Shown here in pieces: positions 9,295-17,984 of a stretch of 64,000 nucleotides of DNA (within the stretch, counting starts at the first letter, position 1; the number at the start of each line of letters is the position of its first letter). The position numbers and the translations under genes were made by a program. Source of the stretch: JAIQFL01 sp035295745 (GTDB lineage Bacteria; Acidobacteriota; Terriglobia; Bryobacterales; Bryobacteraceae); the NCBI GenBank assembly GCA_035295745.1, contig DATGIL010000014.1, positions 1 to 64,000 on the forward strand, given 5' to 3'. Under the pieces are notes generated by a model. The model saw only the letters and a list, made by a program, of their open reading frames with translations, was not told the origin of the DNA and ran no database searches.

Positions 9295-9858
9295 ATGTCC
9301 CTCACGCGCGAAAAAGCTCAGCTCATGAGCGCATCCGAAATCGACCGGACGCTGGTCCGACTTGCCCACGAGATTCTGGAGAAAACCAAAGACCTCGACA
9401 AACTTGCGTTTATCGGTATCCGTAGGCGCGGAGTTCCGCTGGCTCAGCGGTTGGCGAAAAAGATCGAGTCGCTGGAAGACCGCAAGGTGCCGGTCGGCAT
9501 CCTCGACATTAATCTCTATCGAGACGATCTCAGCACGGTCGACATCAAGCCAGTGGTGAGTTCTACCGAGATCAATTTCGAGGTGGCGGGCAAGGACATC
9601 ATCCTGATGGACGACGTGCTGTATACCGGGCGCACGATTCGTGCGGCGCTCGATGCTCTGTTCGATCACGGACGTCCCGCCCGCGTCCAGTTGCTGGTGC
9701 TGATCGACCGTGGCCATCGCGAGCTGCCGATTGAAGCGAAGTTCATCGGGCGCACGGTGCAGACGACCGATTTGGAAATCATCGAAGTGAAATTCCAGGA
9801 GATCGACGGGATGGAGAAGGTGCTCCTGGTGGAACGGGCGGCCAGTACGGCCCAATAA
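9295..9858 (+). CDS. pyrR: Bifunctional PyrR: pyrimidine operon regulator / uracil phosphoribosyltransferase
   Basis: 187 residues from ATG 9295, which has CGGAG about 6-9 bases upstream. The PRPP-binding loop IILMDDVLYTGRTIRAALDA and the GIRRRGVPLAQRL segment are diagnostic. PyrR binds pyr mRNA to control transcription and has uracil phosphoribosyltransferase activity. It leads the pyrR-pyrB-pyrC cluster with a 4-base gap to pyrB. I could not define a PyrR-binding anti-antiterminator in the short (96-base) gap upstream. Confidence 0.95.
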   Translation: MSLTREKAQLMSASEIDRTLVRLAHEILEKTKDLDKLAFIGIRRRGVPLAQRLAKKIESLEDRKVPVGILDINLYRDDLSTVDIKPVVSSTEINFEVAGKDIILMDDVLYTGRTIRAALDALFDHGRPARVQLLVLIDRGHRELPIEAKFIGRTVQTTDLEIIEVKFQEIDGMEKVLLVERAASTAQ

Positions 9859-9862
9859 TCCG

Positions 9863-10771
9863 ATGCACGCCGGACTGCTGGGAATCGAGGAGTTGGGCCG
9901 CGCCGAGATCGAAGCCATCCTGACGCGGGCGAAAGACTTTCAGCCGATCCAAAGTCAGACCGTGAAAAAGCTGGACACGCTTCGCGGGAAGATGATTGTC
10001 AATCTCTTCTTCGAGGCTTCGACGCGCACGCGCACCAGTTTCGAGATCGCGGCCAAGCGTTTGGGTGCGGATGCGGTGTCGATTACGGCATCGGGGTCCA
10101 GTGTGTCGAAAGGCGAGTCGCTGGTGGATACTCTGAACACGCTGGCCGCGATGCGGCCGGACGCCATCGTAATGCGCCATTCTGCATCGGGCGCCCCGCA
10201 TTTTCTGGCCCGCTATCTGCCCACACCGATCATCAATGCGGGCGACGGAACGCACGAGCATCCTACCCAGGCGCTGCTTGATGCGCGGACGATCCTGGAT
10301 CGGCGCAGTGAGCTGCAGGGCCTGCGCGTCGCGATTATCGGGGACATCGCCCATAGCCGCGTGGCGCGTTCCAACGTACACCTGCTGTCGAAGTTCGGTG
10401 CGGAGATTGTGCTGTGTGGTCCGGCGTCGTTGCTGCCGCCGGAACTGGCGCAATTGGCGCAGGGAGTCCGGCTTACCACCGACATCTTTGAAGCGATCAA
10501 GGATGCGGATGTGATCATGATGCTGCGCGTGCAATTGGAGCGGCAGCATGAGGCGTCGTTTCCCGCCAGCGAATATTTCCGATTCTACGGATTGCGGCTG
10601 GAGCACCTGGAACTGGCGAAACCCGACGCGATTGTGATGCATCCCGGCCCGATCAATCGCGGCCGCGAGCTTTCGTCGGAGGTTGCCGACTTTCAACGAT
10701 CGGTAATTCTGAACCAGGTGGAAAACGGCATCGCGGTAAGGATGGCGGTGCTGGAGAAAGTGATCGGATAA
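9863..10771 (+). CDS. pyrB: Aspartate carbamoyltransferase catalytic chain
   Basis: 302 residues, the normal length for the catalytic chain. It shows the carbamoyl-phosphate motif FFEASTRTRTSFE, the HPTQALLD motif after GDGTHEH, and the C-terminal MHPGPINRG aspartate-domain motif. It catalyses the committed step of pyrimidine synthesis: carbamoyl phosphate plus aspartate to carbamoyl-aspartate. No pyrI regulatory chain is present, as is usual when pyrB is paired with pyrR and pyrC. Spacing to pyrC is 3 bases. Confidence 0.96.
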   Translation: MHAGLLGIEELGRAEIEAILTRAKDFQPIQSQTVKKLDTLRGKMIVNLFFEASTRTRTSFEIAAKRLGADAVSITASGSSVSKGESLVDTLNTLAAMRPDAIVMRHSASGAPHFLARYLPTPIINAGDGTHEHPTQALLDARTILDRRSELQGLRVAIIGDIAHSRVARSNVHLLSKFGAEIVLCGPASLLPPELAQLAQGVRLTTDIFEAIKDADVIMMLRVQLERQHEASFPASEYFRFYGLRLEHLELAKPDAIVMHPGPINRGRELSSEVADFQRSVILNQVENGIAVRMAVLEKVIG

Positions 10772-10774
10772 GCC

Positions 10775-12058
10775 ATGTCGATCGTGATCAAGAACGGACG
10801 GGTGATCGACCCGGCGACGCAGACCGACCGGGTGGCCGATGTGCTGATTGTGGACGGACGCATCGCCGGTGTGGCCCCCGGCTTGTCTTCGCCGAACGCG
10901 CAGATGTTCGACGCGACCGGGATGGTGGTGGCGCCGGGCTTCATCGACATGCATGTACATCTGCGGGAGCCGGGATTCGAGCACGCGGAAACCATCGAGA
11001 GCGGATCGCGGGCGGCCGCGGCGGGCGGATTCACGTCGGTCTGCGCGATGCCCAACACCAAGCCGGTGAATGACAGTGCCACGGTGACGAGCTACATCGT
11101 GGAGCGCGCGCGGCGATGCGCGGTGGTGAATGTCTTCCCGATTGGCGCGATTACGAAAGGCAGCGCCGGCGAGGAACTGTCCGCGATCGGTGCGATGAAG
11201 GCCGCAGGCGCGGTGGCGATCTCAGACGACGGAATGCCGGTGATGAACGCGCGGGTGATGCGGCGCGCCATGGAGTTCGCACGGTCGTACGACCTGCCCC
11301 TGATCCAGCACTGCGAGGACTTGAATTTGAGCGCCGGCGGCGATATGCACGAGGGCGCGAAGTCGGTGCGATGGGGATTGCGTGGCATTCCCAGCGCGTC
11401 GGAAGATGTGATGGTGGCGCGCGATCTGGTGCTGGCGCAGCTCACCGGCGCGCGGTATCACGTCGCGCACATCTCGACTCGCAATGCGGTGGGGATGGTG
11501 GAATACGCCAGGCAGCATGGACTGCCGGTGACTTGCGAGACCACGCCGCACCATTTCACGCTGTGCGACGACGAGATGCCGGCGTACGACAGCAATTATA
11601 AGATGAAGCCGCCCCTGCGTTCGGGATGCGACCGCGGCGCGGTGGTGGACGGCATCGTTGCCGGCACGGTGAGCGCGATTGCCACGGACCACGCGCCGCA
11701 CCCGGGCAGCGAGAAGATGCAGGAGTTCGAACGCTGTCCCTTCGGCATCATCGGGCTGGAGACAGCGATCGCGCTGGCGCTCGAAGAGTTGGTGCATCCC
11801 GGCAAGATTTCCGTGGCGCGGATGGTGGAGCTGTTCACGACGGGTCCCGAGTCCGTAATGCGGCTGGGGCGCGGCACGCTGGCGACGGGGATGCCAGGAG
11901 ACGTCACGGTATTCAGTACGGAGCTGAGCTGGACCTACGACGTGAATCAGTCGCATTCGCGCAGTCGCAACTCGCCATTTCACGGGCGCACGTTCCGGGG
12001 AGGGCCAGTGGCTACGGTGGTGAACGGCGAATTCGCCTGGAGAAGAGATCGGGCGTGA
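10775..12058 (+). CDS. pyrC: Dihydroorotase
   Basis: 427 residues, matching type I dihydroorotases. The metal-binding motif DMHVHLREPG follows the N-terminal beta-sandwich. Further hallmarks are MPNTKPVND, the HISTRNAV histidine region and ATDHAPH with the catalytic aspartate. It cyclises carbamoyl-aspartate to dihydroorotate. It closes the pyrRBC unit; its stop codon overlaps the GTG of the truncated AAA gene that follows. Confidence 0.96.
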   Translation: MSIVIKNGRVIDPATQTDRVADVLIVDGRIAGVAPGLSSPNAQMFDATGMVVAPGFIDMHVHLREPGFEHAETIESGSRAAAAGGFTSVCAMPNTKPVNDSATVTSYIVERARRCAVVNVFPIGAITKGSAGEELSAIGAMKAAGAVAISDDGMPVMNARVMRRAMEFARSYDLPLIQHCEDLNLSAGGDMHEGAKSVRWGLRGIPSASEDVMVARDLVLAQLTGARYHVAHISTRNAVGMVEYARQHGLPVTCETTPHHFTLCDDEMPAYDSNYKMKPPLRSGCDRGAVVDGIVAGTVSAIATDHAPHPGSEKMQEFERCPFGIIGLETAIALALEELVHPGKISVARMVELFTTGPESVMRLGRGTLATGMPGDVTVFSTELSWTYDVNQSHSRSRNSPFHGRTFRGGPVATVVNGEFAWRRDRA

Positions 12059-12348
12059 TCACGCGCATCGAGATAAACGGATTCAAGAGCTTTGGGAAGG
12101 TGTCTCTCGATCTTGGAGGTTTGAACATCTTCGTAGGAACGAACGCGAGCGGGAAGAGCAATTTCTTCGATTCACTGCGGGTTCTACAAGGGATCGGATA
12201 TGGTCTCACCATCGGCGAGATCTTCGAGGGCACGCCGAAGGGAGCGGGAACGGAGGTCTGGGAACCGGGTAGAGGGCCTCAAGCTCGGGGACGTACCTAT
12301 TTCGACTTAAGCGAGTTGGTTAAGAACCTACCAATGGATCAATCCTGA
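12055..12348 (+). pseudogene. Truncated AAA ATPase (RecF/SMC-like, AAA_21 type), N-terminus only
   Basis: 97 residues from GTG 12055, whose start overlaps the pyrC stop by 4 bases. It begins ITRIEINGFKSFGKVSLDL and has a clean Walker A loop, FVGTNASGKSNFFDSLR. This is the N-terminal pattern of the overcoming-lysogeny/RecF-like AAA ATPases. The frame stops after LVKNLPMDQS, whereas intact members run to several hundred residues with Walker B and signature motifs. No continuation was found in the other frames downstream. A TOPRIM-like partner gene remnant lies 1.6 kb further on. Confidence 0.75.
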
Positions 12349-12564
12349 CTGGCTATACACCAATTTGCCAAGAGCCGGCAATGCACAGCCCAGCATGCCG
12401 AGTATGTCGAAACCTGCTCCAGATTGTTGAGTGATCCCAATTCCTGGACCCCTCGCCTTCCATTCTGCGCGGCTATTCGACGTCTCAGATGGTAGGCAGA
12501 ATGGGGCGCGGGGATAGGAGATGCCGAAGGGCGAAGTGGATAGCGCATAAAGATCGTTAACACG

Positions 12565-12938
12565 TCAGCGGTCTCTGGTCGTGCCAGGAAGCTCTGGCCA
12601 AGTGGGAATCAGGTTTGAGGGGGTTCCCATCCATGCTCGCAACACCTTGCGGATTTGCCCGAGGTTCAGCCCTGGCCGATGCCACAGGAAATCAATAATC
12701 GTTCCATGGTCGCGGTCGTCGCGGACCGAGAAATACGTGTAGTGGCCGTCCGGTTTCCGGCTGACGATGATCTTGTCGCCGTTCGTGTGGAGGATGGCCG
12801 ATTTGTCGCGCGGGTCGAGAGCGTAGCCAACGGATGCCGCGTACTGGCGCAGGTCTACCCGTTGAAGCGATCAAGCTCTTCGCACGATCCGACAGCTCCG
12901 GTGGCAAGAACGGGAAAAATAGCAGGGGAGGGGATCAT
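12565..12938 (-). pseudogene. Frameshifted TOPRIM/primase-like (DUF3991-type) N-terminal fragment
   Basis: No single frame shows this gene because it is shifted. Reading from the possible ATG at 12938, the frame ends with EELDRFN and then TAG; one frame over, the sequence continues as VDLRQYAASVGYALDP, then GDKIIVSRKPDGHYTYFSVR, then GTIIDFLWHR and LGQIRKVLRAW, to a TGA at 12565-12567. ELxRF, VDLRxYAASxGY and DKIIV..DGH..YFSVRDDRD.GTIIDF are the conserved N-terminal series of plasmid/phage TOPRIM-DUF3991 proteins. The catalytic TOPRIM part is absent, so this is a relic of mobile DNA. Confidence 0.65.
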
Positions 12939-13079
12939 CGTCAAAACGGCGTGAAAATGGTATGAGCGCTATTGAGATTTGCCGGAAGACCCGCGTTTCC
13001 GAAGGTGCCTAGACCCGGTCCCACGCCCTTAACGCCCTCTCTGCCGTCATCTCGTTCCAGACATGTGCCAGGGAGGACT

Positions 13080-13403
13080 TCAGTCGGGTATCTCGACTTC
13101 GGTATAGGTGCCGGTCGTCACTGCATTCACCGCCGCGACAACCAGCCCAACATGCGCTTTCAAATCGGGCCATTGCTGCTTACGGAGCAGAATGATTGCG
13201 ATTTTGCGGCCGGTGAGATTCTGCTGATACTGTATGTTTTTGTCGGTCGTGATCAACACGTCGAAGCCGGCCGCTTCGGCAGCGTCGAGCAATTCGCCAT
13301 TTCGAAAGCGATCCCAACCTTCCTGAGCGGCGGTCCTGACTGTGTGGCCCAGCAAAAAGTGCCGGAGCGGTACGGGCGTAGCCTGGTCGAACAAGACCTG
13401 CAT
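13080..13403 (-). CDS. DUF5615-family PIN-like toxin
   Basis: 107 residues. It matches the small PIN-like DUF5615 family: an opening LFDQATPVPLRHFLLGH, the GWDRFRNGELLDAAEAAGFD block and LLITTDKN-like acidic residues (here LITTDKNIQYQQN). The family is regarded as a likely ribonuclease toxin of type II modules and is usually paired with DUF433 antitoxins, as here. The start codon directly abuts the stop of the upstream DUF433 gene, so the pair is co-translated with the antitoxin first. Confidence 0.82.
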   Translation of the reverse strand: MQVLFDQATPVPLRHFLLGHTVRTAAQEGWDRFRNGELLDAAEAAGFDVLITTDKNIQYQQNLTGRKIAIILLRKQQWPDLKAHVGLVVAAVNAVTTGTYTEVEIPD

Positions 13404-13775
13404 TTACGGGACGTACTCCGGTGGCTTATCGAGGCTGCGCGCAGCGAATTCAATCACCGCCTTGACCTGTTCACGATCAAGCCCATCAAACCATTCCATG
13501 AGATCGTCGATATTGGCTCCCGCTTCGATGTTTTCGAAGATCGCCGATACCGGCATCCGGGTTCCCTTGAGAACCCAGGCGCCGCTGACCTTGCCAGGCA
13601 CGCTTTCCACGGCCGGACATTTGGACCAGTCGAGTGTGGCCACTGGCCGGGCCGCAGAAACGGACAGCGCGTCGAGCGCTTTTGTCAGCAGCTCGTCCGC
13701 GTCATGGAATCCGCCGCTTTGGAGACCCTCGCGGACGCGGCGCTCCAGCTCGGGCGTGCGAATTTCGATGCTCAT
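13404..13775 (-). CDS. Antitoxin: ribbon-helix-helix-like N-terminus plus DUF433 domain
   Basis: 123 residues from ATG 13775, which has AAGGGGA at a good distance; a longer frame to 13838 lacks such support. Residues ~1-38 (MSIEIRTPELERRVREGL...) look like a ParD/CopG-type DNA-binding ribbon-helix-helix. Residues ~65-120 form a DUF433 domain (WVLKGTRMPVSAIFENIEAG). DUF433 proteins accompany DUF5615 toxins. The added N-terminal operator-binding region would let the antitoxin autoregulate the pair; that role is inferred. Confidence 0.8.
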   Translation of the reverse strand: MSIEIRTPELERRVREGLQSGGFHDADELLTKALDALSVSAARPVATLDWSKCPAVESVPGKVSGAWVLKGTRMPVSAIFENIEAGANIDDLMEWFDGLDREQVKAVIEFAARSLDKPPEYVP

Positions 13776-13946
13776 AAGCCGTTCCCCTTCACTAATAGTA
13801 GCAGCGCCGATCTTACCCAAATCTGGGGGCCTTGTCACGAATTTCAGACATCCCGCATTTCAGATTGGACGTGGGGAGATTGTAGAGTGAACACTGCCGT
13901 GGAAAGCGGAGCAAAGCCACGTTCCAGTGCCTTGAACATCAGGTTA

Positions 13947-14552
13947 ATGTCCTCAGGAGGGAGGTCCCATCGTTCACGACCTGCCTTGCATTTTGGTGTA
14001 AACAACGAAGTCGCCGGAAATGGCGTCATCCTTGAGCCGCTTGTCTGTCGAATGCTGGATGATTGCGGAAAGACCAACGCGAAAGTAACTGTTTTGTCGA
14101 GCCCGAAGGTCGCAGGCTTCGAGCACGCCTGCGGGCTCATGCCGCAAATTGTGGAACGGTACGCGCACTTGGACCTGATCCTCTTCCTCGCGGATGCCGA
14201 TGGAAGGGATCGATCCGCCCGCTTCCAACGCCTGGAAACCAATGCGGCGGATCAACGTGCCCACCTCATCTGCTGCGCAGCCCAGCAGGAGATCGAAGTC
14301 TGGCTCCTCGCCGGCCATGTCTCTAAACTCGGTGTGCCATGGCGTGAGATTCGTGATGATGTTTCCGTAAAGGAGAACATCTTTGATCCGTTCCTCCGGC
14401 AGCATGGCGACACGCGCCGGGCAAGCGGCGGACGGGACCTCTTAATGAAAGAGACCCTCTAGAACTACCAGGGGCTTTTGGATCGCTGCCCGGAATTGAG
14501 CGAACTTCGGGATCGCATTTGCCTGTTTGTCCAGGGCCACGGACAGAAGTAA
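13947..14552 (+). pseudogene. TOPRIM-like partner protein interrupted by in-frame TAG
   Basis: The plus frame reads a plausible protein: NNEVAGNGVILEPLVCRML, LILFLADADGRDRSARF (acidic DxD-like centre as in TOPRIM/DUF4276-type proteins), then HLICCAAQQEIEVWLLAGH and GGRDLLMKETL. It then meets TAG at 14460-14462. The same frame continues for 29 more codons (NYQGLLDRCPELSELRDRIC...) to TAA at 14550-14552, and these still look like coding sequence, so the TAG is probably a recent nonsense mutation. The start is unclear: ATG 13947 or a TTG near 13986. Proteins of this sort are often encoded beside AAA ATPases like the truncated one at 12055. Confidence 0.68.
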
Positions 14553-14571
14553 TCTCGTCTTCTCGTCTTTT

Positions 14572-15915
14572 CTAGTCCGGCAATTTTTCCTGTTGAGGCT
14601 CCGGCAGCCAGAAGCTCGCAATCAAGCCACCCGCGTAGACAAGAAGCGCCACGGTACTGGCGGCGTATGCCAGCGGCCTCGATGCTCCTGTGCCCGGCAT
14701 GTACTTCGCGAGCGTCGTCGTCAAGAGCGCGGCCGACGTACCAACCATCCGGCCGCCGATGTTGGCAGCGAAACTCTCGCCGGTGCCGCGGAGATACGTG
14801 GGATAGACGCGGGGAAGATAATTCCCCCAGAAACTGAACTGCGCGACCGTTAACAGGCCCGCTACAAAAATGCCGATCTTCGTGAGGCTCAGGCTGTGCG
14901 TCGCGGCGTAGCAGAAGACGAATGGCACCAGAATGAGTCCGGGCACCTGGAAGACGCGCAACAGCTTGCGCCGGCTCACGATCTGCACGGCCAGAAACGC
15001 CAGGATGAAGCGTCCCAGCAGGCCGCCCATCTCCTGCAGGAATTGCACCTTGCTGACGATCTGCTCCACTGCCGGCCGGGCCACCCGCGCCAACTCGGGC
15101 AAGCCACGCACGATATTGGGAATATGCTGAATCGCGCCGAACGCGGCGCCATAGCTGCACGCGAACATCAAGGCGGTGATCCACGTCGTCTTGCGATACG
15201 CAGGTGCGAACAGCTCGCCGAGGCTCGGCCGCTTCAATAATCCTCGCTCCTTCTTCTCGCGCCACACCGGCGAATCCGGCAGGAAAGGGCGCACCAGGAT
15301 CAAGGGGATGGCCGGCAGCACTCCGGAGATCAGGGTGTAACGCCACGCCTTGTGGTCGCCGTAAATCGCGGGATACGAGTGGCCGTAGGTCACTGCGAGG
15401 TAATAGGCAGCGCTGATCAGCAGACCGCCGACCGAAGAGAATGCCTGCGTGAATCCCAGAACCTTTTCGCGCCGCTTCGGTTCGGGGAAGAGTTCCGCCA
15501 GCCACGCCGTGGCGGCCACAAACTCCACGCAGACTCCGATGAATGTGGTGCAGCGAAGCACCAGAAGCTGCATGGGGGAAGTCGCGAAACCGGCGCCCAC
15601 GGCGGAGACGGCGTAAATGAGAATGCTCCAGACCAGCACGCGACGGCGGCCAAGGCGGTCGGTCAGATAGCCGCCTAATAATCCGAAAATGCCGCCGGCC
15701 ACCGCGGGGATGTAAAAGAGCAGGCCCACCCAGCGCAAGAAGTCGGGCGATCCCGGTTGGATCTTCGCCATGTCCTGCAATGCAGGCCCGACGATCAGAG
15801 GCAGGACCAGAAGCTCGTAGGTGTCGAACGCGAAACCGATCGACGCGATGATGCAGATCAGCCATTCAAGACCGGTCAGGCGATGCGCGACTTCGTTAGG
15901 TCGGGACGGAGCCAT
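14572..15915 (-). CDS. Major facilitator superfamily transporter
   Basis: 447 residues from ATG 15915 (a longer frame to 15975 has no clear start signal). About 12 hydrophobic helices are visible. Between helices 2 and 3 lies the MFS loop motif GGYLTDRLGRRRVL, and a related RRKL turn follows helix 8. The sugar/aromatic-acid-proton symporter-like pattern LFPEPKRREKVLGF is present after helix 4. It is an inner-membrane secondary transporter; the substrate cannot be deduced. Neighbours do not form an obvious pathway with it. Confidence 0.88.
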   Translation of the reverse strand: MAPSRPNEVAHRLTGLEWLICIIASIGFAFDTYELLVLPLIVGPALQDMAKIQPGSPDFLRWVGLLFYIPAVAGGIFGLLGGYLTDRLGRRRVLVWSILIYAVSAVGAGFATSPMQLLVLRCTTFIGVCVEFVAATAWLAELFPEPKRREKVLGFTQAFSSVGGLLISAAYYLAVTYGHSYPAIYGDHKAWRYTLISGVLPAIPLILVRPFLPDSPVWREKKERGLLKRPSLGELFAPAYRKTTWITALMFACSYGAAFGAIQHIPNIVRGLPELARVARPAVEQIVSKVQFLQEMGGLLGRFILAFLAVQIVSRRKLLRVFQVPGLILVPFVFCYAATHSLSLTKIGIFVAGLLTVAQFSFWGNYLPRVYPTYLRGTGESFAANIGGRMVGTSAALLTTTLAKYMPGTGASRPLAYAASTVALLVYAGGLIASFWLPEPQQEKLPD

Positions 15916-16012
15916 TTGATGGAAAGTTCCCTCCAGGGCGATTCGAAGGTCAGTATGCCACAGTGTCCCGCACATCTGCTGAACGAAAAGCTGATAGAAT
16001 CTCTAGAAACCA

Positions 16013-16522
16013 ATGCAACACACGGCAGCCGCAACCACCGTTGCGGGAAGCAAACCAGTAGGGGGCAAACGATCGATGGTCTGGATTATTTTCACCATAG
16101 GCGCCGCCATCGCCTGGGGCATGTATGGTGCGACTCTGGGCAAGGGAACAGCGCTATTGCACAGCCCGTTGAAATCACTGTTGTGCGTGGGCGGAGCGTA
16201 TTTCTTGATCGGCGTGCTGGCGCCGGTGGTGGCCTTGTCCGGACAGGGTGGCGTTACCGGCTTCAACGCACCTGGGACGATCTGGTCCACGATCGGCGGC
16301 GCGCTCGGGGCAATCGGAGCGGTGTGCATCATCTACGCCTTCCGCAATGGCGGACTGCCGACTTATGTGATGCCTCTGGTGTTCGGCGGTGCTCCGGTGA
16401 TCAATGTGTTGGTGACGATGGCGATGCAGCCGCCGAAGTCGACACCCAATCCGTTGCTGTATCTCGGGTTCCTCTTCGTGGTGGCTGGCGCGGGCATGGT
16501 GCTGTACTTCAAGCCTTCTTAG
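16013..16522 (+). CDS. Small membrane protein, EamA/DMT-like half transporter
   Basis: 169 residues with four or five hydrophobic helices (MVWIIFTIGAAIAWGMYG, a central pair, and LLYLGFLFVVAGAGMVLYF at the end). The pattern of a G-rich first helix followed by a final helix ending in Lys-Pro resembles one half of an EamA drug/metabolite transporter; full-length members have ten helices. ATG 16013 or 16076 could be the start. Its function is unknown. Confidence 0.65.
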   Translation: MQHTAAATTVAGSKPVGGKRSMVWIIFTIGAAIAWGMYGATLGKGTALLHSPLKSLLCVGGAYFLIGVLAPVVALSGQGGVTGFNAPGTIWSTIGGALGAIGAVCIIYAFRNGGLPTYVMPLVFGGAPVINVLVTMAMQPPKSTPNPLLYLGFLFVVAGAGMVLYFKPS

Positions 16523-16529
16523 CCCCCGA

Positions 16530-17858
16530 TTATTTTTGCCGGATGGCGAAAAGCTGGTGCTGTGTGCGTACGATGAGCATGCCGCCGGAGATTGCCGGCG
16601 TCGCCATGACAGGCTCCTCCATCGAGTTTTTCTTCATCAATGAGAACTGCTCGCCGGCGCTGACTACGAAGATGTCTCCGTCCTCGCTGGAGAGATAAAT
16701 CTTCCCGTCCGACGCCACCGGAGACGCGCTGAATCCGGAGCCTTGGTGCGGGATTCGCTCGCGATAGATCTCGCGGCCCGTCTCGAAGCCGTAACAATCC
16801 AGGATTCCCGCATTCGCCAGAACGTAGAGCAGGCCGTGATAAAACAGCGGCGTCGGCATGTAGGATCCGCGCTGCGTCTTCGACCACGCCACGGAACGGC
16901 TGTCGCTGTGGTTATTCGGGAGCGAAATATCCCCCTCCGCTCCCGCGCGAATCGCGAATATGGGTGCTTCCGGTCTTCGCCCACTCGCCACCAGGATCAA
17001 GTCTCCGTTGTAGATCGGCGTGGGAGCGGTGATCTTGGAACTCCCACCCAGGCGCCACAACTCCTTGCCGGTGGCAGGATCGTACCCACGGATAAAATTC
17101 GATGCGTTCGTGACCAGCTCCGTGCGCTGCTTACCGGGGACGATAGTGGGAGTGCCCCAGGAGGGCAACTCATCGCGCTCCGTTTTCCATACGGTCTGGC
17201 CGGTCTTGCGATCCAACGCTGTCAGGAACGAGCCCTTCTGCTGATCGCACTGCACAATCACCATGCCGCGATAGAGAATCGGCGAACTCGCGGTCCCCCA
17301 TTCGTATTCGGGGAGATCGTAGGCGCCGACGTCGAAGCGCCCGAGGTCGCGGTTCCACAGCGGCTTCCCGTCGAGGTCGTAGGCATAGATGCCCTGCGAT
17401 CCGAAAAAGGCCACAACCACTTCACCATCGGTGGCCGGCGTCGCGTTGGCGTAGGTGGCCTTCATGTGGCGCTTCTCTTTGGGCGCCCCCTCGTACGCCA
17501 GGCGCTCCCAAAGCACGGCGCCCGACTTCTTGTTCAGGCAAAGGAGCTTCCACTGCTGCGGGCTGCGGTCTTCGGAAGCATCGCCCTCGCCGTAGAGTCC
17601 GCGTTTGAAATCGGCATTGCCGCGGCTGCTGATGGCTGTGGTGACGAACACGCGATCGCCCCACACAATCGGGCTCGAATGCGCCAGGCCGGGGATCGGC
17701 GTCTTCCAGGCGATATTGATGCCCTTGGCGACATCCCAGGCGGATGGCAACTTCTGTCCGTCGGCCACACCAGAGGCGCCGGGCCCCCGAAAAGACGGCC
17801 AATTCTGGGCGGACCCGGCGGGCAGGAAGAAGATCGCAACCAAGATGAGCCGGTACAT
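16530..17858 (-). CDS. Secreted PQQ-like beta-propeller repeat protein
   Basis: 442 residues with an N-terminal signal peptide (MYRLILVAIFFLPAGSA). Blades repeat a W-type motif such as ALDRKTGQTVWKTER, GYDPATGKELWRLGG and YGFETGREIYRE. The opening NWPSFRGPGASGVADG is typical of the acidobacterial and planctomycete PQQ-binding-like propellers. These proteins sit in the periplasm, probably bind ligands or other proteins, and generally lack proven enzymatic activity. It is convergent with the small membrane protein upstream. Confidence 0.85.
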   Translation of the reverse strand: MYRLILVAIFFLPAGSAQNWPSFRGPGASGVADGQKLPSAWDVAKGINIAWKTPIPGLAHSSPIVWGDRVFVTTAISSRGNADFKRGLYGEGDASEDRSPQQWKLLCLNKKSGAVLWERLAYEGAPKEKRHMKATYANATPATDGEVVVAFFGSQGIYAYDLDGKPLWNRDLGRFDVGAYDLPEYEWGTASSPILYRGMVIVQCDQQKGSFLTALDRKTGQTVWKTERDELPSWGTPTIVPGKQRTELVTNASNFIRGYDPATGKELWRLGGSSKITAPTPIYNGDLILVASGRRPEAPIFAIRAGAEGDISLPNNHSDSRSVAWSKTQRGSYMPTPLFYHGLLYVLANAGILDCYGFETGREIYRERIPHQGSGFSASPVASDGKIYLSSEDGDIFVVSAGEQFSLMKKNSMEEPVMATPAISGGMLIVRTQHQLFAIRQK

Positions 17859-17984
17859 GGGCCGTAGTATACCAACCCGGCGTGTGCGTACTGCATCAAA
17901 CCAATTGCGAAAAATGACGTCATCGGAATCGGTACGATCTCCGTCTTATTGCATGTTCGCCTGATCCAAGGAAGGACTTGCCGC

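Noticed and set aside
13974..14405. A 143-codon minus-strand frame opposite the TOPRIM-like gene
   Set aside because: The plus strand has a continuous, better protein pattern with a continuation beyond the TAG; the minus frame shows no recognised motif.
14465..15865. A 466-codon minus-strand frame overlapping the MFS gene
   Set aside because: It is shifted by one frame from the transporter, lacks hydrophobic helices and is Arg/Gly rich, so it is a shadow of the real gene.
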